From Populus alba (taxonomy: Eukaryota > Streptophyta > Magnoliopsida > Malpighiales > Salicaceae): DNA of 64,000 nucleotides. The notes below the pieces were generated by a model. It searched no databases. It was not told the DNA's origin and was given only the letters and a program-made list of their open reading frames with translations. Shown piece by piece: positions 16,560 to 27,810 of this stretch. The stretch covers positions 3,373,157 to 3,437,156 of the forward strand of contig NC_133301.1 of NCBI RefSeq assembly GCF_005239225.2, given 5' to 3'. Position 1 is the first letter of the stretch. Each line of letters starts with the position of its first letter. The position numbers and the translations under genes are program-made.

Positions 16560-18240
16560 ATGCCAAAGAGACCTTGTGAATTAATTGCTAAAAATAAGAA
16601 ATTCTGCATTTTATGTTTTGAAGCTTCTTGTGACACGTTTTTCACCAAGTTAGAGTTTCTGAATGAGAACGTGGGCTTAATCTAAGTCAAAGTACACATG
16701 TCAAGCTTTCCAGTAAGATATTATGGAAAAAATATGATCTCATTTGGATATCTAATTAGACTTGCAGACTCGGGTCAAAATCCTACTCGCAGCAGGATTC
16801 TCTGCTTTCACGTTACATATTTAAAAGGGAATATCTTGAGTTTCAGATATGAAAATCAGGCGATTCAAAAGCTCAAATTCATTTACACATCCAGGACAAC
16901 AACTTTCATGAGGATTCTAAGTTAGATAAAATCATTTTGAAGGCCAAACTCCGGACGCAACCTGAATGATGAGATGGGTCTCCTGATCTGATCAGGAAAC
17001 TAATGGTGCCAAGCATTCCATTATGGTTGAGAGTTTGACATAAAAACAGTGGGCCTTAGGACCCAATAAAGATACAGATTAAGCCTTTAAAATGCTATGA
17101 ATGAATAAATATAGCTAGGATGGTCGGATATTGCAAGAAACCAAGTCAGAGACAAAGTTTAAGTTGCAGTAGAGTTGGAATTGCAACAGAGTTGTGACAA
17201 CAACATAATCAGTTTTCAATATATATTCTGAGAGATTGATCCAATCTTAAGGATTAGATAAAGAAGTAACGAATTAAGTATCATGACGACTTCTAATTAG
17301 CCTAATAATTCTGATGAAACTCGGCAGCCAAGAGAGAGGATAAATAGAGCAGAACATAGCTGAAACAAGGTTTGAAAAACATTTCTTTCTTCTTTGTTTT
17401 TGGTAATTTTCCAGCAACTATGAACTAAACTCCTAAATTCAGTTCAAGAGGGATACACATCATGTACATTAGCAAGTTATGAGAAGTAAAGTTATCATTG
17501 TAATTCTTTTAGATTCAAGTATTAATTTTTCCTTGTTCAGAATTATGCTATTGATTAATTGTTATTCAAGCTTATTGAATTGTTTTGAGATGGCTTGTAT
17601 GCTTTCTAGTTTCTTTTAATCCGTAATTGTTGTTATAGACTAGAGTAAGAAGCAAAATAATTAATTTGATTGCTGCAACTCTCATCTTCATTTATTAGGG
17701 AAGAATAAACTAAGCTAATTTGTTAAGCTTTTGAACATTTGCTTTAGAATAAATGCACATATTTTATTCCTAGACCACTTCCAAATGAATAAAAATTGCT
17801 TTCAATATTACATTTGCTTGATGATAAGAAATTAATTAGAGAGCTTTTTCTAATTAATGTACTCGTAATTTCATTGATTCCCCTCAGCTTTAAGGGATAT
17901 CAAATTTATTTACTTGACGTGAAAGAATATTTTATTTTACATCAATAATCAACAAAATTATAAAGAATAGATGTATAGAGCCTTGAACTAATTTAATGAC
18001 ATCAATTTATTATTTTTAAAAATTATTGTTTCTTGAAATTTTCATTAAAATCCCCTATTCTTTCTCATTTCAGTATTTTGTAAGGAAGATTAAACGAAAA
18101 TTCCCCTGGGTTCGACCTGGTTTTCATGGTCATACTATAAATTTATTTTGTTTGTGATAATTAAGTCATAATTATATTTTGGTGGTTTCGACAACCCACT
18201 AAATATCAAGCTTATCTATATTTTATTTTTCCTAGAAAGT
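16560..18240 (+). mobile_element. probable LTR-retrotransposon remnant (solo LTR-like)
   Basis: This stretch is more complex than its AT-rich surroundings. It has a TATA-like gataaatagag (about 17338), then cttctttcttctttg and a leader-like region with ttcaagagggatac. Near the end (18095-18215) are aaaattcccctgggttcgacctgg and a gtttcgacaac motif. These resemble the 3' half of long plant LTRs, but no open pol frame, primer site or matching second LTR is visible, so both the assignment and the limits are weak. Confidence 0.35.
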
Positions 18241-18945
18241 TTTATTTTTATTTTTCATAATTTCATTAGTGTGAGTGCTTGCCCATAATAGAGTAGGTTG
18301 AATTGGAACTCCATTCATTTTGGTTGGTGGTTCTTAGTTGATTTAATTAAATGAATGCATGAGTTTCTCGATTTATGATTATGTTTTTTTTTTTCTCAAA
18401 AAAGCATTAAAAAAAATGTGTTATCATATTTTAATAAAAATAATTACAATATAGAGGCGCAAGTTAACGATTTATTTAGTTCTTTTTAATTTATTATTTG
18501 TATTTTTCCCTTAAAAAACATTAAGAACATATCTATTTTTTTTTAATTTTTTTGCTAAATTTTAAAAATATTTTAACATGTCAAATTATATTATTTATTT
18601 AGGAAACAATCTAAAGGTTTTTTTGAGGAAGAGGACCAAATTGATCATTAATAAATAAAGCTAATTTTCTAGATCTTCATGCTAGACAAAGATAATTTAT
18701 CTTCACATTTGTCCCGATTAGGGAGGTGAATTTGATATGGTGCATAGATTGTCTAGTGTGCACCATATGACCTTGAAATAAATGAAAATAATCAAGAATT
18801 GGAATATTCATAAAATAGACATAGCTGTTTATTCAAGACCTTTGAATTTCCTTCCAATCATTCCAAAGTGGCTATCATGGACAAAGATGAAGATCCAGCT
18901 ATAAACCATACATGGAATCTAACACAATTCCACCATTTTTAACCA

Positions 18946-21693
18946 CTAATCCTCATCTGTCAAGGCTTCCCCTCCATCAGTAGCATTGCCTTCTTGTCCC
19001 TTGCAAGGACCATATGCCTTGCTACAAGCACGATAATATATGAAGTTAGCCAAACTCAAACCAGCAAGAAGCCAATAATAGTAATCGTAATGTCCCTTGT
19101 TAATGTTGCTTGAAAGCCAACTCTCCTGATCGTTTCCCTTGAAGAAGTTGCGGACAATAGTTACTAGCAAACTTGCTATCAAGTTTGAAACAGACAGTCC
19201 CATCTCGAACAGATTGGAGGCTACACTAGACATGCTGTTGGGCAATTCAGTATAGAAGATCTCATTCTGTCCAATGCCACAGAAAGCCTCAGCAAATCCG
19301 GTTATGGAAAAGTATAGCAATAACCACAATGCTGAAATGTGCAGAACGGAATTAGGGTCATCATAAAATCCTTCTTTGATCGCAGTTTTTCGCCGAACAC
19401 TCTCTATAATTGCCAAAGCTGCCATGGCAGCAGAGGATGATAGGATGCCAATTCCTATTCTTTGTTTTAAGCCGAGGCGAGTTGGTTTTCCCCTGATTTT
19501 TGATGCTAGAGGGATGGCTACACGATCGTAGAGAGCAATCCATATTACTGAAGAAAATAACTGAAATGCAGTGAAGGAGCCAGCAGGAACTTGGAATTTT
19601 GAAGTAATGTGCCGGTCCATAGTAGATGCCTGGAGGACTATAAAAGAGTGTTGGAGTACATTTATAGACATCAAGACCCCTGTGGACCATATTGGGATTA
19701 CCTTGATCAGTGATTTAAGCTCTTCCACTTCATCTACTGTACAAAGACTCCATGGATTTGAAGCTCTTCCATCTGGGATCAAGTCTTCTATAGGATTTCT
19801 AATGACGCAAGCTTTGTTTAGAAACCTAAGACAAAATATATGATACAAAACAAATTAATACTTTTTAGGAGTCATTATAGAATCCTGACACAATAGAATC
19901 CTATTGAGGTAAATCTTGGATATAAGACGGAAATTAATTTTAGGGCACAAAGTTTTTGAGCATATAATGATACCTTAATTTTTCAGATGGGACGAGAAGT
20001 CTTGATCCTTTCCTATGATGATACACATCATCTGTGACTTGGGATGATAATTTGATACTTCTATTTCGAAAGGATGCCACCAAAACTCGAGCAAATCCAT
20101 CCAGCCAAGCCTGCCTTAGCCTTTGACTTGACATAAATAGGGGAGATAAGCTAAGAAGAATGAAAGAGTTGACAGGATCATGAGCACCACAGGAATTCCA
20201 AAACCCACCTTCCACCCCAAGTTATCTTGAATGTATAAAATACAGGTCATGGCAAGGAACACCGCAACCGAGACTGTCGCATAGTACCAGCGGAAGAAGC
20301 TCTCTAATATTCCAGCACGTTTGAGGCTGTCCCTCTTGCCCAACTGATCAGCGCCGAAGGCCAAGGACGATGATCTTATGCCGCCAGCTCCAATGGCCAT
20401 GAGGCCTAGAGAAGAATATAAAAGCAGAAGCTGCAATGTCGATGCGGATTCGCAACTGTCATGAAATTGGACACAAGGAGGTGGTCTTGCTCCTGGAATT
20501 ATAGTTGTTAACCATAGTAGAATCACGCCCTGTACAATAAAATTAGGTTGATTGCTGCTATTGTGAGGTTGGTATATAGACTTGGAGTTAGTACTCTCTT
20601 TTCGATTTAGATGAATAGTTGGTCTTCTTTTCAATCTCACAATTCCATATTTCGAGAATTAAAACAATATTTTGAACTTGAATCTCGTTTTGATGCAATG
20701 AGAACTGTAAATTCATGGATTCCTTTTTTATTTCTTAACTTTTGTTACAAAACCTTAGTTATTGGAATAAAAAAATCTCTAATTTTTTTGACCCTTACAA
20801 CCGAGTAATCTCTCTCTCTCTCTCTCTCTCTCTCAATATGCACCAGCTTGAAGGAAATCGTCCATAAAGACAACCAGCAAACCCATCAATGGAGATTTCT
20901 CCCGGTGAAACTTTGTGATGTAAGTATCTCTTAAGTGACGACTATCAAAACAATCATGTGGTAAAAAACTCAAGTACATTCGATCCCTAATCTTCTTAAC
21001 GATCATTGAATTAAAATCCTAAAGGGAAAAACAAAATCAATAAAATAAATCGGACATTTTTTAGGTGTAAGATTCAGTGGTTGTTAAACTATTGTACATA
21101 GGATCAAACCCTTCTAGCAAGCAATCTCAGTGAGAATAAAAAGGGATTCAATATTTTCTCTCTCTCTAACTTAACTCGATGATACGCATAACAACATCAA
21201 CCAATTAACAGATGGAAAATGGACAAAATTAATCACAATGTAGAAGAGCAAAGGTTATTTATGTAGGATCTAGAATTTACCAGAAGGCAAGCAATACATC
21301 CAAAGCTGATCATGAAATACCGGCCCACATAAGTATCCGCAAGAAAAGCACCGATAAATGGCGTAAAATTCGTGGCAGCTGAATGAAGGTAGAGTATTTG
21401 TGCACCATTGACAGCATCAATACCATAAAAGTTATACTCTCTTGTCAAATACAGTATCAGGTTTGTCGAAAGCCCATAATTTGCCAGCCTCTCAAATGCC
21501 TCATTTACTATGACAAGTTACATCGAAAAACATATTCTGTGAAAAGGATAATCAGAGCATAATATACATGATTGTTGTTTTTTCAATATGTACGTACCTA
21601 TGATAAATATCAAGGCTCTTAAGCCACCCTTAGTAGTACTGCTTCTCAAGAGCGCTCTTTGATTTTCCCTTTATGAACTAAAGGATCTTCCAT
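18946..21693 (-). pseudogene. NPF1-type (NRT1/PTR family) transporter, copy B, probably broken
   Basis: Four exons on the minus strand: 21598-21693, 21281-21507, 19974-20529, 18946-19825. Exon 2 encodes NEAFERLANYGLSTNLILYL and the SAATNFTPFIGAFLADTYVGR loop. Exon 3 encodes GVILLWLTTIIPG, SLAFGADQLGKRDS, FFRWYY and IQDNLGWKVGFG. Exon 4 encodes FLNKACVI, CTVDEVEELKSLIKVIPIWSTG and the SSNINKGHYDYYYWLL end, and is fully open. Two frame breaks are seen. Exon 1 is 96 bp, whereas a length of 3n+1 is needed to meet exon 2 in phase; the KGGLRALIFII frame has no ATG and the MEDPLV frame stops after 15 codons. Exon 3 shifts frame near 20141-20152, between SFFLA and the QAWLDGFARVLVASF stretch, by a net +2 relative to copy C. 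Otherwise it looks like a recently functional transporter. Confidence 0.82.
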
Positions 21694-22151
21694 TTGCTTC
21701 TTCTTGGACCCTCTTCTTGCCTGAGGGAGTATCACTGTTGAAACTGAATCTCGCTTAATGCCCAGGCTGTGAGAGAGGGCAGGGTTGCCTTTTGCCACTC
21801 CATCATATGCTGGATATTCTGTTGCCCTGTCGGGTGGGTCCCCACGATACTGGTACAGAAGAACCAGCTACATTCTATTTAAAACAAAGCAAGAAAAAAG
21901 AAGAAACGAGGAATCATGGATGTTTTTTAATAGGAAAGTCATTTCAAGGATTCTTGATCCTAAAGCCAAGGTTGGCTTTGGTTAATCTTGTAGTTTTCTG
22001 CACGTTAGCATACAGTGAATAGCAGTCCAGCCTGAACTAGAAAACAAGAGAAATGGAGAAAATTGTGGGTAGGATTTTTGAGAAATGGAATTTGTATATT
22101 CAACTACGCATGTGATCTTAGAATGGGATAGTATATATTTCAAATTGAAAT

Positions 22152-22193
<42 letters not shown>

Positions 22194-24107
22194 CCAATTC
22201 CTTTTGCCTCTGTAACCCAAGAGTTTTTCAAAATAGGGGAGGTACGCCATCCATTTAAATAGAAGTTAATTTTTGTTGCAGCCTCAAGTTGGTTCAAGGA
22301 AGACTTTTCATTATATTTCCACTACTTCATAAATAAAGGATTTGACTACACTTAACTTCATGATTTTTTCCTTTACATTACGTTTTTCAGGCAATAATTT
22401 ATAAATTATAGGTAGAACATTGTGAAAATAATAATGGAATTACTGATAAATAATTTTTCGAATTATTGTCTAATGACAACAACGAATAAATATTTTTATT
22501 GAAATTGAATAAATAATAAATAATTAGTTGAGACCAATTATTTATTAATTTGATTTATTATTTCATTTATATTTTGACACAACCTTGAAATTGTGTATAA
22601 ATGATAATTGATTATTAAATTATGAAATCATTTTTAATTACTAAAGATTGATGAATTTTTAATTGATGGGGTTATGCTATTAATAAATATTATTATCAAT
22701 ATTATATATATATGTTTCATTAATACATGCATGATCGTTCTTGATTGTAATAAGATTCACTCCAAAACTTGTATAAAAAATTATTATAAGAGGGTGGATG
22801 CTTTTACTATATGTTTTTTTAAATAATTTTTTATTCCAAAAATATGATTTGAAGACAAAGAATAAATGTTCATGTGTAAAGTTCCAAAAACTGTAACGCA
22901 CCAAAATTTAGATGCAATACAGGCTGTTTAAAAATGTCACATTCATGAAAATATTGACATTGTTTTTACAACTCATAATGAAACAATCCTCCATTTTTAT
23001 ATTGATCTCCGATTCAATAGTTCCTTTCTCATCTTCACTTTTCAATTAAGCTAACCTTTTAAACACTACATATGTTTTTTTTTTTTTTTTTTTTTTTAAC
23101 AATTTTCACTTTGTTAGTCTTCATGAGATCTTCTTACATGATACTTGATATTTTCTCTCACATTTTTGATCATACTTACCATTCATTCTTATCCACGTGA
23201 TAATGAATTTTATATTTTAATTAGCCTTTCATTTAGGATTGCCAACTAAAATTGTCTATAATATGCATTGGCGAGATGGAATATCAAATAATATCTATCT
23301 TATCCTGGTGATGTTTGATATACTTCAACACATTAAAACATCCATTTAATAACCATTCTCTTTTTTAACCTATTTTACTCAAACAAAATTCTTTTCCTTA
23401 TGAAACATACATATACCCTTCTAGGCCGGCCCCTTTCATAGTACTAATAGTTATCAGGTTAAATTGATAGATTTACTCTATTAAATGAAATTTTAACAGA
23501 GTTTATCCTATACAGGACCTATCTAAAATCTAATCCATGCAATAACCTATATGAAAAATCAACATCACAATTACAATCACTCATCACTATATAACACAAT
23601 CCATTAGCCATCTCTGATCTCTAGGATCAATTAAAAAACACCCCCTCTTATATGGATGGCTTAACTATTTCTGATTAGTAGTCTCCCTTTTATAGATATA
23701 GATGGCTTAATCATCTCCGAACAGTATTCTCACTCAGGTTTGTTAGCTTATTAATTTTTTAATCGGTAGTCCCACTCATATGACTGACTTATCAATTATC
23801 CGCTCATATGGCTAACTTATTGATTACTAATCAGTAGCCCTCATAACTCACTAATATGATTGATTTATCAATATCTTTTATATTTCTTTGATTTCCGTTT
23901 GGGATGTAGCCACAATAACAAGAAGCTTAAAAGTAACATTGTTTTAATTAGAAGGACAAGCTGGGAAAAGGCACTGCTGCCTCTCCTGATTAAAAAAGGA
24001 GATACAAACATCAATTATAATTTTTTGCAGTCTCACTAATCGATATTCATGTTTATTCTTCCAGTTCATCTTGAGATTTGGTACCCGTTCCTGTTAGAAA
24101 AAAAACC
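21694..24107. other. intergenic region without genes
   Basis: AT-rich DNA between NPF1 copies B and C. It includes a run of about 40 T at 22154-22193 and a run of about 22 T at 23076-23097. No exon, RNA gene or complete mobile element is seen. Confidence 0.5.
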
Positions 24108-24400
24108 TATTGGTTATAGATGGTTGTTTTCTATTAAGCATAAGCCAAATTGTATATGAGTTTGAAATCAAGATATTAGTGTTGTTTATAGTCTTGGATT
24201 TCGTGTGCAAGTTGGAAAAGGAACTTTACACTTATTATTAAGAAATATGGATATGAGCATAGCAATGTCAATCACCCTCTATTTCTAAAGAGGTATAATG
24301 GCAAATTAATGGCACTCATAATTTATGTAGATGATACAATTGCCATTAACAATAATGAAGGAATTTGATATGAAAGATTTGGAAGGGGGATGAAATATTT
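24108..24400 (+). mobile_element. decayed Copia reverse transcriptase fragment
   Basis: Translated pieces in shifting frames give the start of a Copia RT (IGYRWLFSIKHKPN), the SNVNHPLFLKR region, the catalytic YVDD codons (24324-24335) and a trace of the FDMKDLG motif near 24364-24383. Frameshifts and stops between the pieces show a long-dead copy. It runs directly into the LTR-like direct repeat at 24403. Confidence 0.8.
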
Positions 24401-24402
24401 GA

Positions 24403-24496
24403 TGCATCTACACACACAAATCAAGGAAATAACTCATCATACAATATTTTTACCCTAAAATTACTTGGTAATTGAAAATGTACGAAAGGATAAGCT
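24403..24496 (+). repeat. LTR-like direct repeat, left copy
   Basis: Shares gcatctacac, caaggaaataactcatcatac, aatatttttaccct and aattacttggtaa in order with 25428-25522. It lies immediately after a dead Copia RT fragment, so an LTR origin is likely. Confidence 0.65.
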
Positions 24497-24776
24497 AAAT
24501 CAGTTCTCCAATGTGAATAGTTTTGGAAAATAATGATAATAATTTCATCTAACAACAACAACAACAACAACAATTGTTATTATTAATTAATAGGTTCCGA
24601 AATCTCGTAGATGAAAGAGATTTCTAATATCACTAGAAATACAGCTTATTGTTCATTAATTAATTGTTTCAATGTTATGAAAAAGTCAACAACTTACTTT
24701 CACAAGAGTGCACCGTCGCCAATACGCCGTGAGTCCTGATCACCTCAATCCTATATATATATATATATTAAAGAAT

Positions 24777-24817
24777 ATATTATATGGGTACCAGGAGCCG
24801 TACCATCAATATATATG
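24777..24817 (+). repeat. terminal inverted repeat, left arm
   Basis: This arm holds gggtaccaggagccgtaccatcaatatatat. Its reverse complement, with a few mismatches, is at 25521-25561. The arms enclose about 700 bp, a shape seen in MITEs. The TA-rich flanks hide any target duplication. Confidence 0.6.
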
Positions 24818-24879
24818 TAATGAAAATGCAAAACGGGGGAAAACAAAAGCTTTACCAGGTTTGCAGAGACTTTGAACAA

Positions 24880-25262
24880 GAACCTGTAGGTGCTGGGCGA
24901 AGCTTCTCTTTTCCGCTTCCTTTCTGCTCTTTGTTCCTTCTTTTTCTTTGTCCTTCCTGTTTTGTTTTCTCACGTTTTGTCTCTCTCTCGTCCCCTCTGT
25001 GTTTTTTCTTGTTTTCGTGCATCCTCTCTCTGTTTTTGTTTTCTTTTGCTTTTCGTTCTCTCTGTTCTTTTCTGGCTTTAGTTCCTCTGTTTCTGCTTCT
25101 TTTCTTTCGTATTTTTTTTCTCTAAAGTTAGTTCCTGTCTATGTTCTTCTCCGTCTTCTATGTTTTTCTATTCGTCTTTGTTGTTTCCTCCTTTGTCTTC
25201 TGTTTTTTTTTTTTTTTGTCGCCCCTGTGTTTTGCTCTCAGTCCCCCGGTCTACCTCTGTAG
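24880..25262 (+). other. polypyrimidine tract of about 380 bases
   Basis: Almost purely C and T on the plus strand. Open frames across it would give Phe/Leu/Ser/Cys-rich proteins with no family resemblance. I take it as non-coding low-complexity DNA inside the inverted-repeat unit. Confidence 0.7.
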
Positions 25263-25263
25263 T

Positions 25264-25360
25264 AGTAGCATCAATATATATATTCCTTGGTAATAAGGGG
25301 GAGTGTATATATTCCTTGTAGTAGTAGCATCAATATATATATGTAGTAGCATGAGGGGAG
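25264..25360 (+). repeat. duplicated gtagtagcatcaatatata blocks with purine runs
   Basis: The block gtagtagcatcaatatatat occurs twice and a shortened form a third time. Two of them are followed by purine tracts (agggggag, gaggggag) and then tgt. The last resembles a polypurine tract directly before an LTR-like TGTTGG start at 25361. Confidence 0.55.
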
Positions 25361-25427
25361 TGTTGGTGTAAGGCTAGGAATATGTTAATTTAGTTTTCTC
25401 GTAAATATAGGTATCAATGTAAATAGA

Positions 25428-25522
25428 GCATCTACACAAGCTAATCAAGGAAATAACTCATCATACAATATTTTTACCCTGAAATTACTTGGTAACTAAA
25501 AATGTACAAATGAATCAGCTAA
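25428..25522 (+). repeat. LTR-like direct repeat, right copy
   Basis: Right-hand partner of 24403-24496, with a few substitutions. It lies in a segment that opens with TGTTGG after a polypurine-like run (25353-25360), supporting a degraded Copia 3' LTR. Confidence 0.6.
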
Positions 25523-25561
25523 TATATATATTGATGGTACGCCTACTGGTACCCATTATAA
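25521..25561 (-). repeat. terminal inverted repeat, right arm
   Basis: Reverse-complement partner of 24777-24817, with ttgatggtacgcctactgg and taccca visible. It overlaps the end of the right LTR-like repeat, so one element may be nested in the other. Confidence 0.6.
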
Positions 25562-26871
25562 TATATATTTTTTTGCTTAAAAATAAATACCAGGAAATTG
25601 TGAAAATTGAAAAATGAACACACTATCTTGAAAATTTCTAAAACCATCTTTCAAGGTCTATATGAAGCAATAACCTCACAGTTCTCTTACTGTATATGGT
25701 AAGCACGAACATACAAAAGATCCTGAACGTTAACTTAAACTACATCATCATCATCATCATCAATCAATCCTTCCCTAACATCTCCAGTAATGCCCTGTTG
25801 TCCCCCCTTACAAGGACCATAAGCCTTGCTACAAGCAAGATAATAAATGAAGTTAGCAAAACCCAAACTAGAAAGCAGCCAGTAATAGTAATCATAATGT
25901 CCTTTGTTGATGTTGCTTGAAACCCAACTCTCTTGATTTGCTTCACTAATAAACCCACGAACATTACTTACTATAAAACTGGCCACCAAGCTTGCAGCAG
26001 ACAGTCCAATACTAAAAAGATTCGAGGCCACGCTAGACATGCTTTTAGGCAATTCAGTGTAGAAGAGCTCATTCAGTCCAACACCATTCATAGCCTCAGA
26101 AAATCCAAGTAAGAAATAAAATGGCAATAACCACATTGCAGACATGTGCGTAACCGCGTCAGGAATATCTGAAATTCCTTCCCTGATTGCAGTTTCTCGT
26201 CGCACCCTCTCTATAATTGCCAGTACTGCCATGGAAGCAGCCGAGCCCAGAATCCCATTTCCTATTTTCTGTTTCAAGCCGAGACGTGTTGGTTTTCCCG
26301 TGATTTTTGATGCTAGAGGGATGATTACGCGATCGTATAGAGCAATCCACGTTGTTAGAGAGAGCAACATAAATGCATAGAATGATCCAGCAGGAATTTC
26401 AAATTTCGAAGTGATATGTCGGTTCATAGTGGATGCCTGGAGTAATAAGAAAGAGTTTTGACAAACATTTACAGACACCAACATCCCTGTCGACCATATT
26501 GGGATTACCTTTATTAGTGCTTTTAGCTCTTCTACTTGATCTACTGTACAAAGACGCCATGGATCTGAAGCTCTTCCATCTGGCATCAAGTCTTCTTCAG
26601 GATTCTTAACCACACAAGCCTTGTTTAGAAACCTAGGACAAGATAAGACAAAAGGAAATCCTTAAAGGAACTATCATATATAAAATTACCTTCTTAAGTG
26701 CTTCACAGGTAGGTTAATTACCTTATTCTTTCACTTGGCACGACAAGTGCAGATCCCTTCCTAAGATGATACAGCTCATCCGTGTCAGTTGAAGATAATT
26801 CAATCCTTCTCTTTCTAAAGGAGGCCACGAGAACTCGAGCAAATCCGATGAGCCAGCTTGCCTTAGCCTTT

Positions 26872-26876
26872 GGCTT
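26872..26876. repeat. target-site duplication, left copy (ggctt)
   Basis: The 5 bases directly before the 5' LTR match the 5 bases directly after the 3' LTR at 30949-30953, as expected for Copia integrase. Confidence 0.95.
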
Positions 26877-27243
26877 TGTTGAATTAAACTCAACCTCTAG
26901 ATGGTCAAGGAAGGCAACCACCAGCTGCCACCGACCAGCCACCAACCGACCAGCCACCAGCCGCAGCCGCCAGCCGCCCCCACAGCTGCCACAGCCGCCA
27001 GCCGCCTTCACACTTGAAGGTTGAATTTTCTTGTTTTGATTTCGTGTATAAATAGAGTGCCCAGCTTATGTTATATGTGTGGAGAGAATTGAGAGGAACA
27101 CTTGAAAGAGAAAGAGAGAGAGAGGGCGTGTATTTGTTAAGCTTTTGTGTTTATTTGTAAGCTTCGGTTTTGTGTAATAAAACAGTGTGTTTTATCCCCT
27201 CTGAGTGTTTCAAAGCCACCACCAGTGGTTTCTCCCACCAACA
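26877..27243 (+). repeat. Copia 5' LTR
   Basis: 367 bp, TGTTG...CAACA ends. It contains a GC-rich block of cagccgccagccg-type triplets (about 26935-27005), a TATA box TATAAATA at 27047-27054, a GA microsatellite near 27110-27124 and a polyadenylation-like AATAAA at 27176-27181. Confidence 0.97.
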
Positions 27244-27245
27244 AT

Positions 27246-27257
27246 TGGTATCAGAGC
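27246..27257 (+). other. primer binding site for initiator methionine tRNA
   Basis: TGGTATCAGAGC lies two bases after the 5' LTR and is the usual plant Copia primer site complementary to the 3' end of tRNA-iMet. Confidence 0.95.
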
Positions 27258-27810
27258 CCCGTTCATCGGAAAACAGAAGAGTTTTGGGGTATATCCGAAT
27301 TTTCAAAATTGTCAAAAACAAGTTTTGATCATTCCACAGTGTAGATCTCATCAATACGAACTCACTGCCGCAAGAATCAGCCTGATCTGAGGAGGAGGTA
27401 GCTCACACGCGCCTCCTGAAGATTCTGCCCAGAAGACCACGCGCAGCCACGCGCGCCAGAGGTTGAAGACGACTGACGTGCACGCGCGCCATATTCAAGC
27501 CGCGCCGAGTCCTAGCCGAGCCGCAAGCCGGGTCCAGCCGAGCCACAAGCCGCGCCGCACTCCGAGCCGAGCCGAGCCGCGTTCCAGTCTGCGCCAAGCC
27601 GCGAGAATATTCCCCAGAATATTCCCGGTTCAACCCAGCGAACCGCCCGCCGTACAGAATTGGTTTTTGGACCGGTTCACCCATTTTCTGACCCGATTTC
27701 AACAAAGTCAGACCGGTTCCCTACTATTTGGACCATTCCGGATCGATCTACAGTGTCCGTGTGGCCAAATTCGGCTCCCAAAGAGGTGATATAGTCATTC
27801 CAAGTGCAAA
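27258..27810 (+). other. GC-rich leader of the Copia element
   Basis: Untranslated leader of about 550 bases. It is unusually GC-rich between about 27395 and 27625, with repeated gagccgagccg and cgcgcc words, in contrast to the AT-rich genome around it. No function is assigned. Confidence 0.6.

Noticed and set aside
24784..25262. Open frames rich in Phe, Leu, Ser and Cys
   Set aside because: They are products of a polypyrimidine tract, with no domain or conserved composition.
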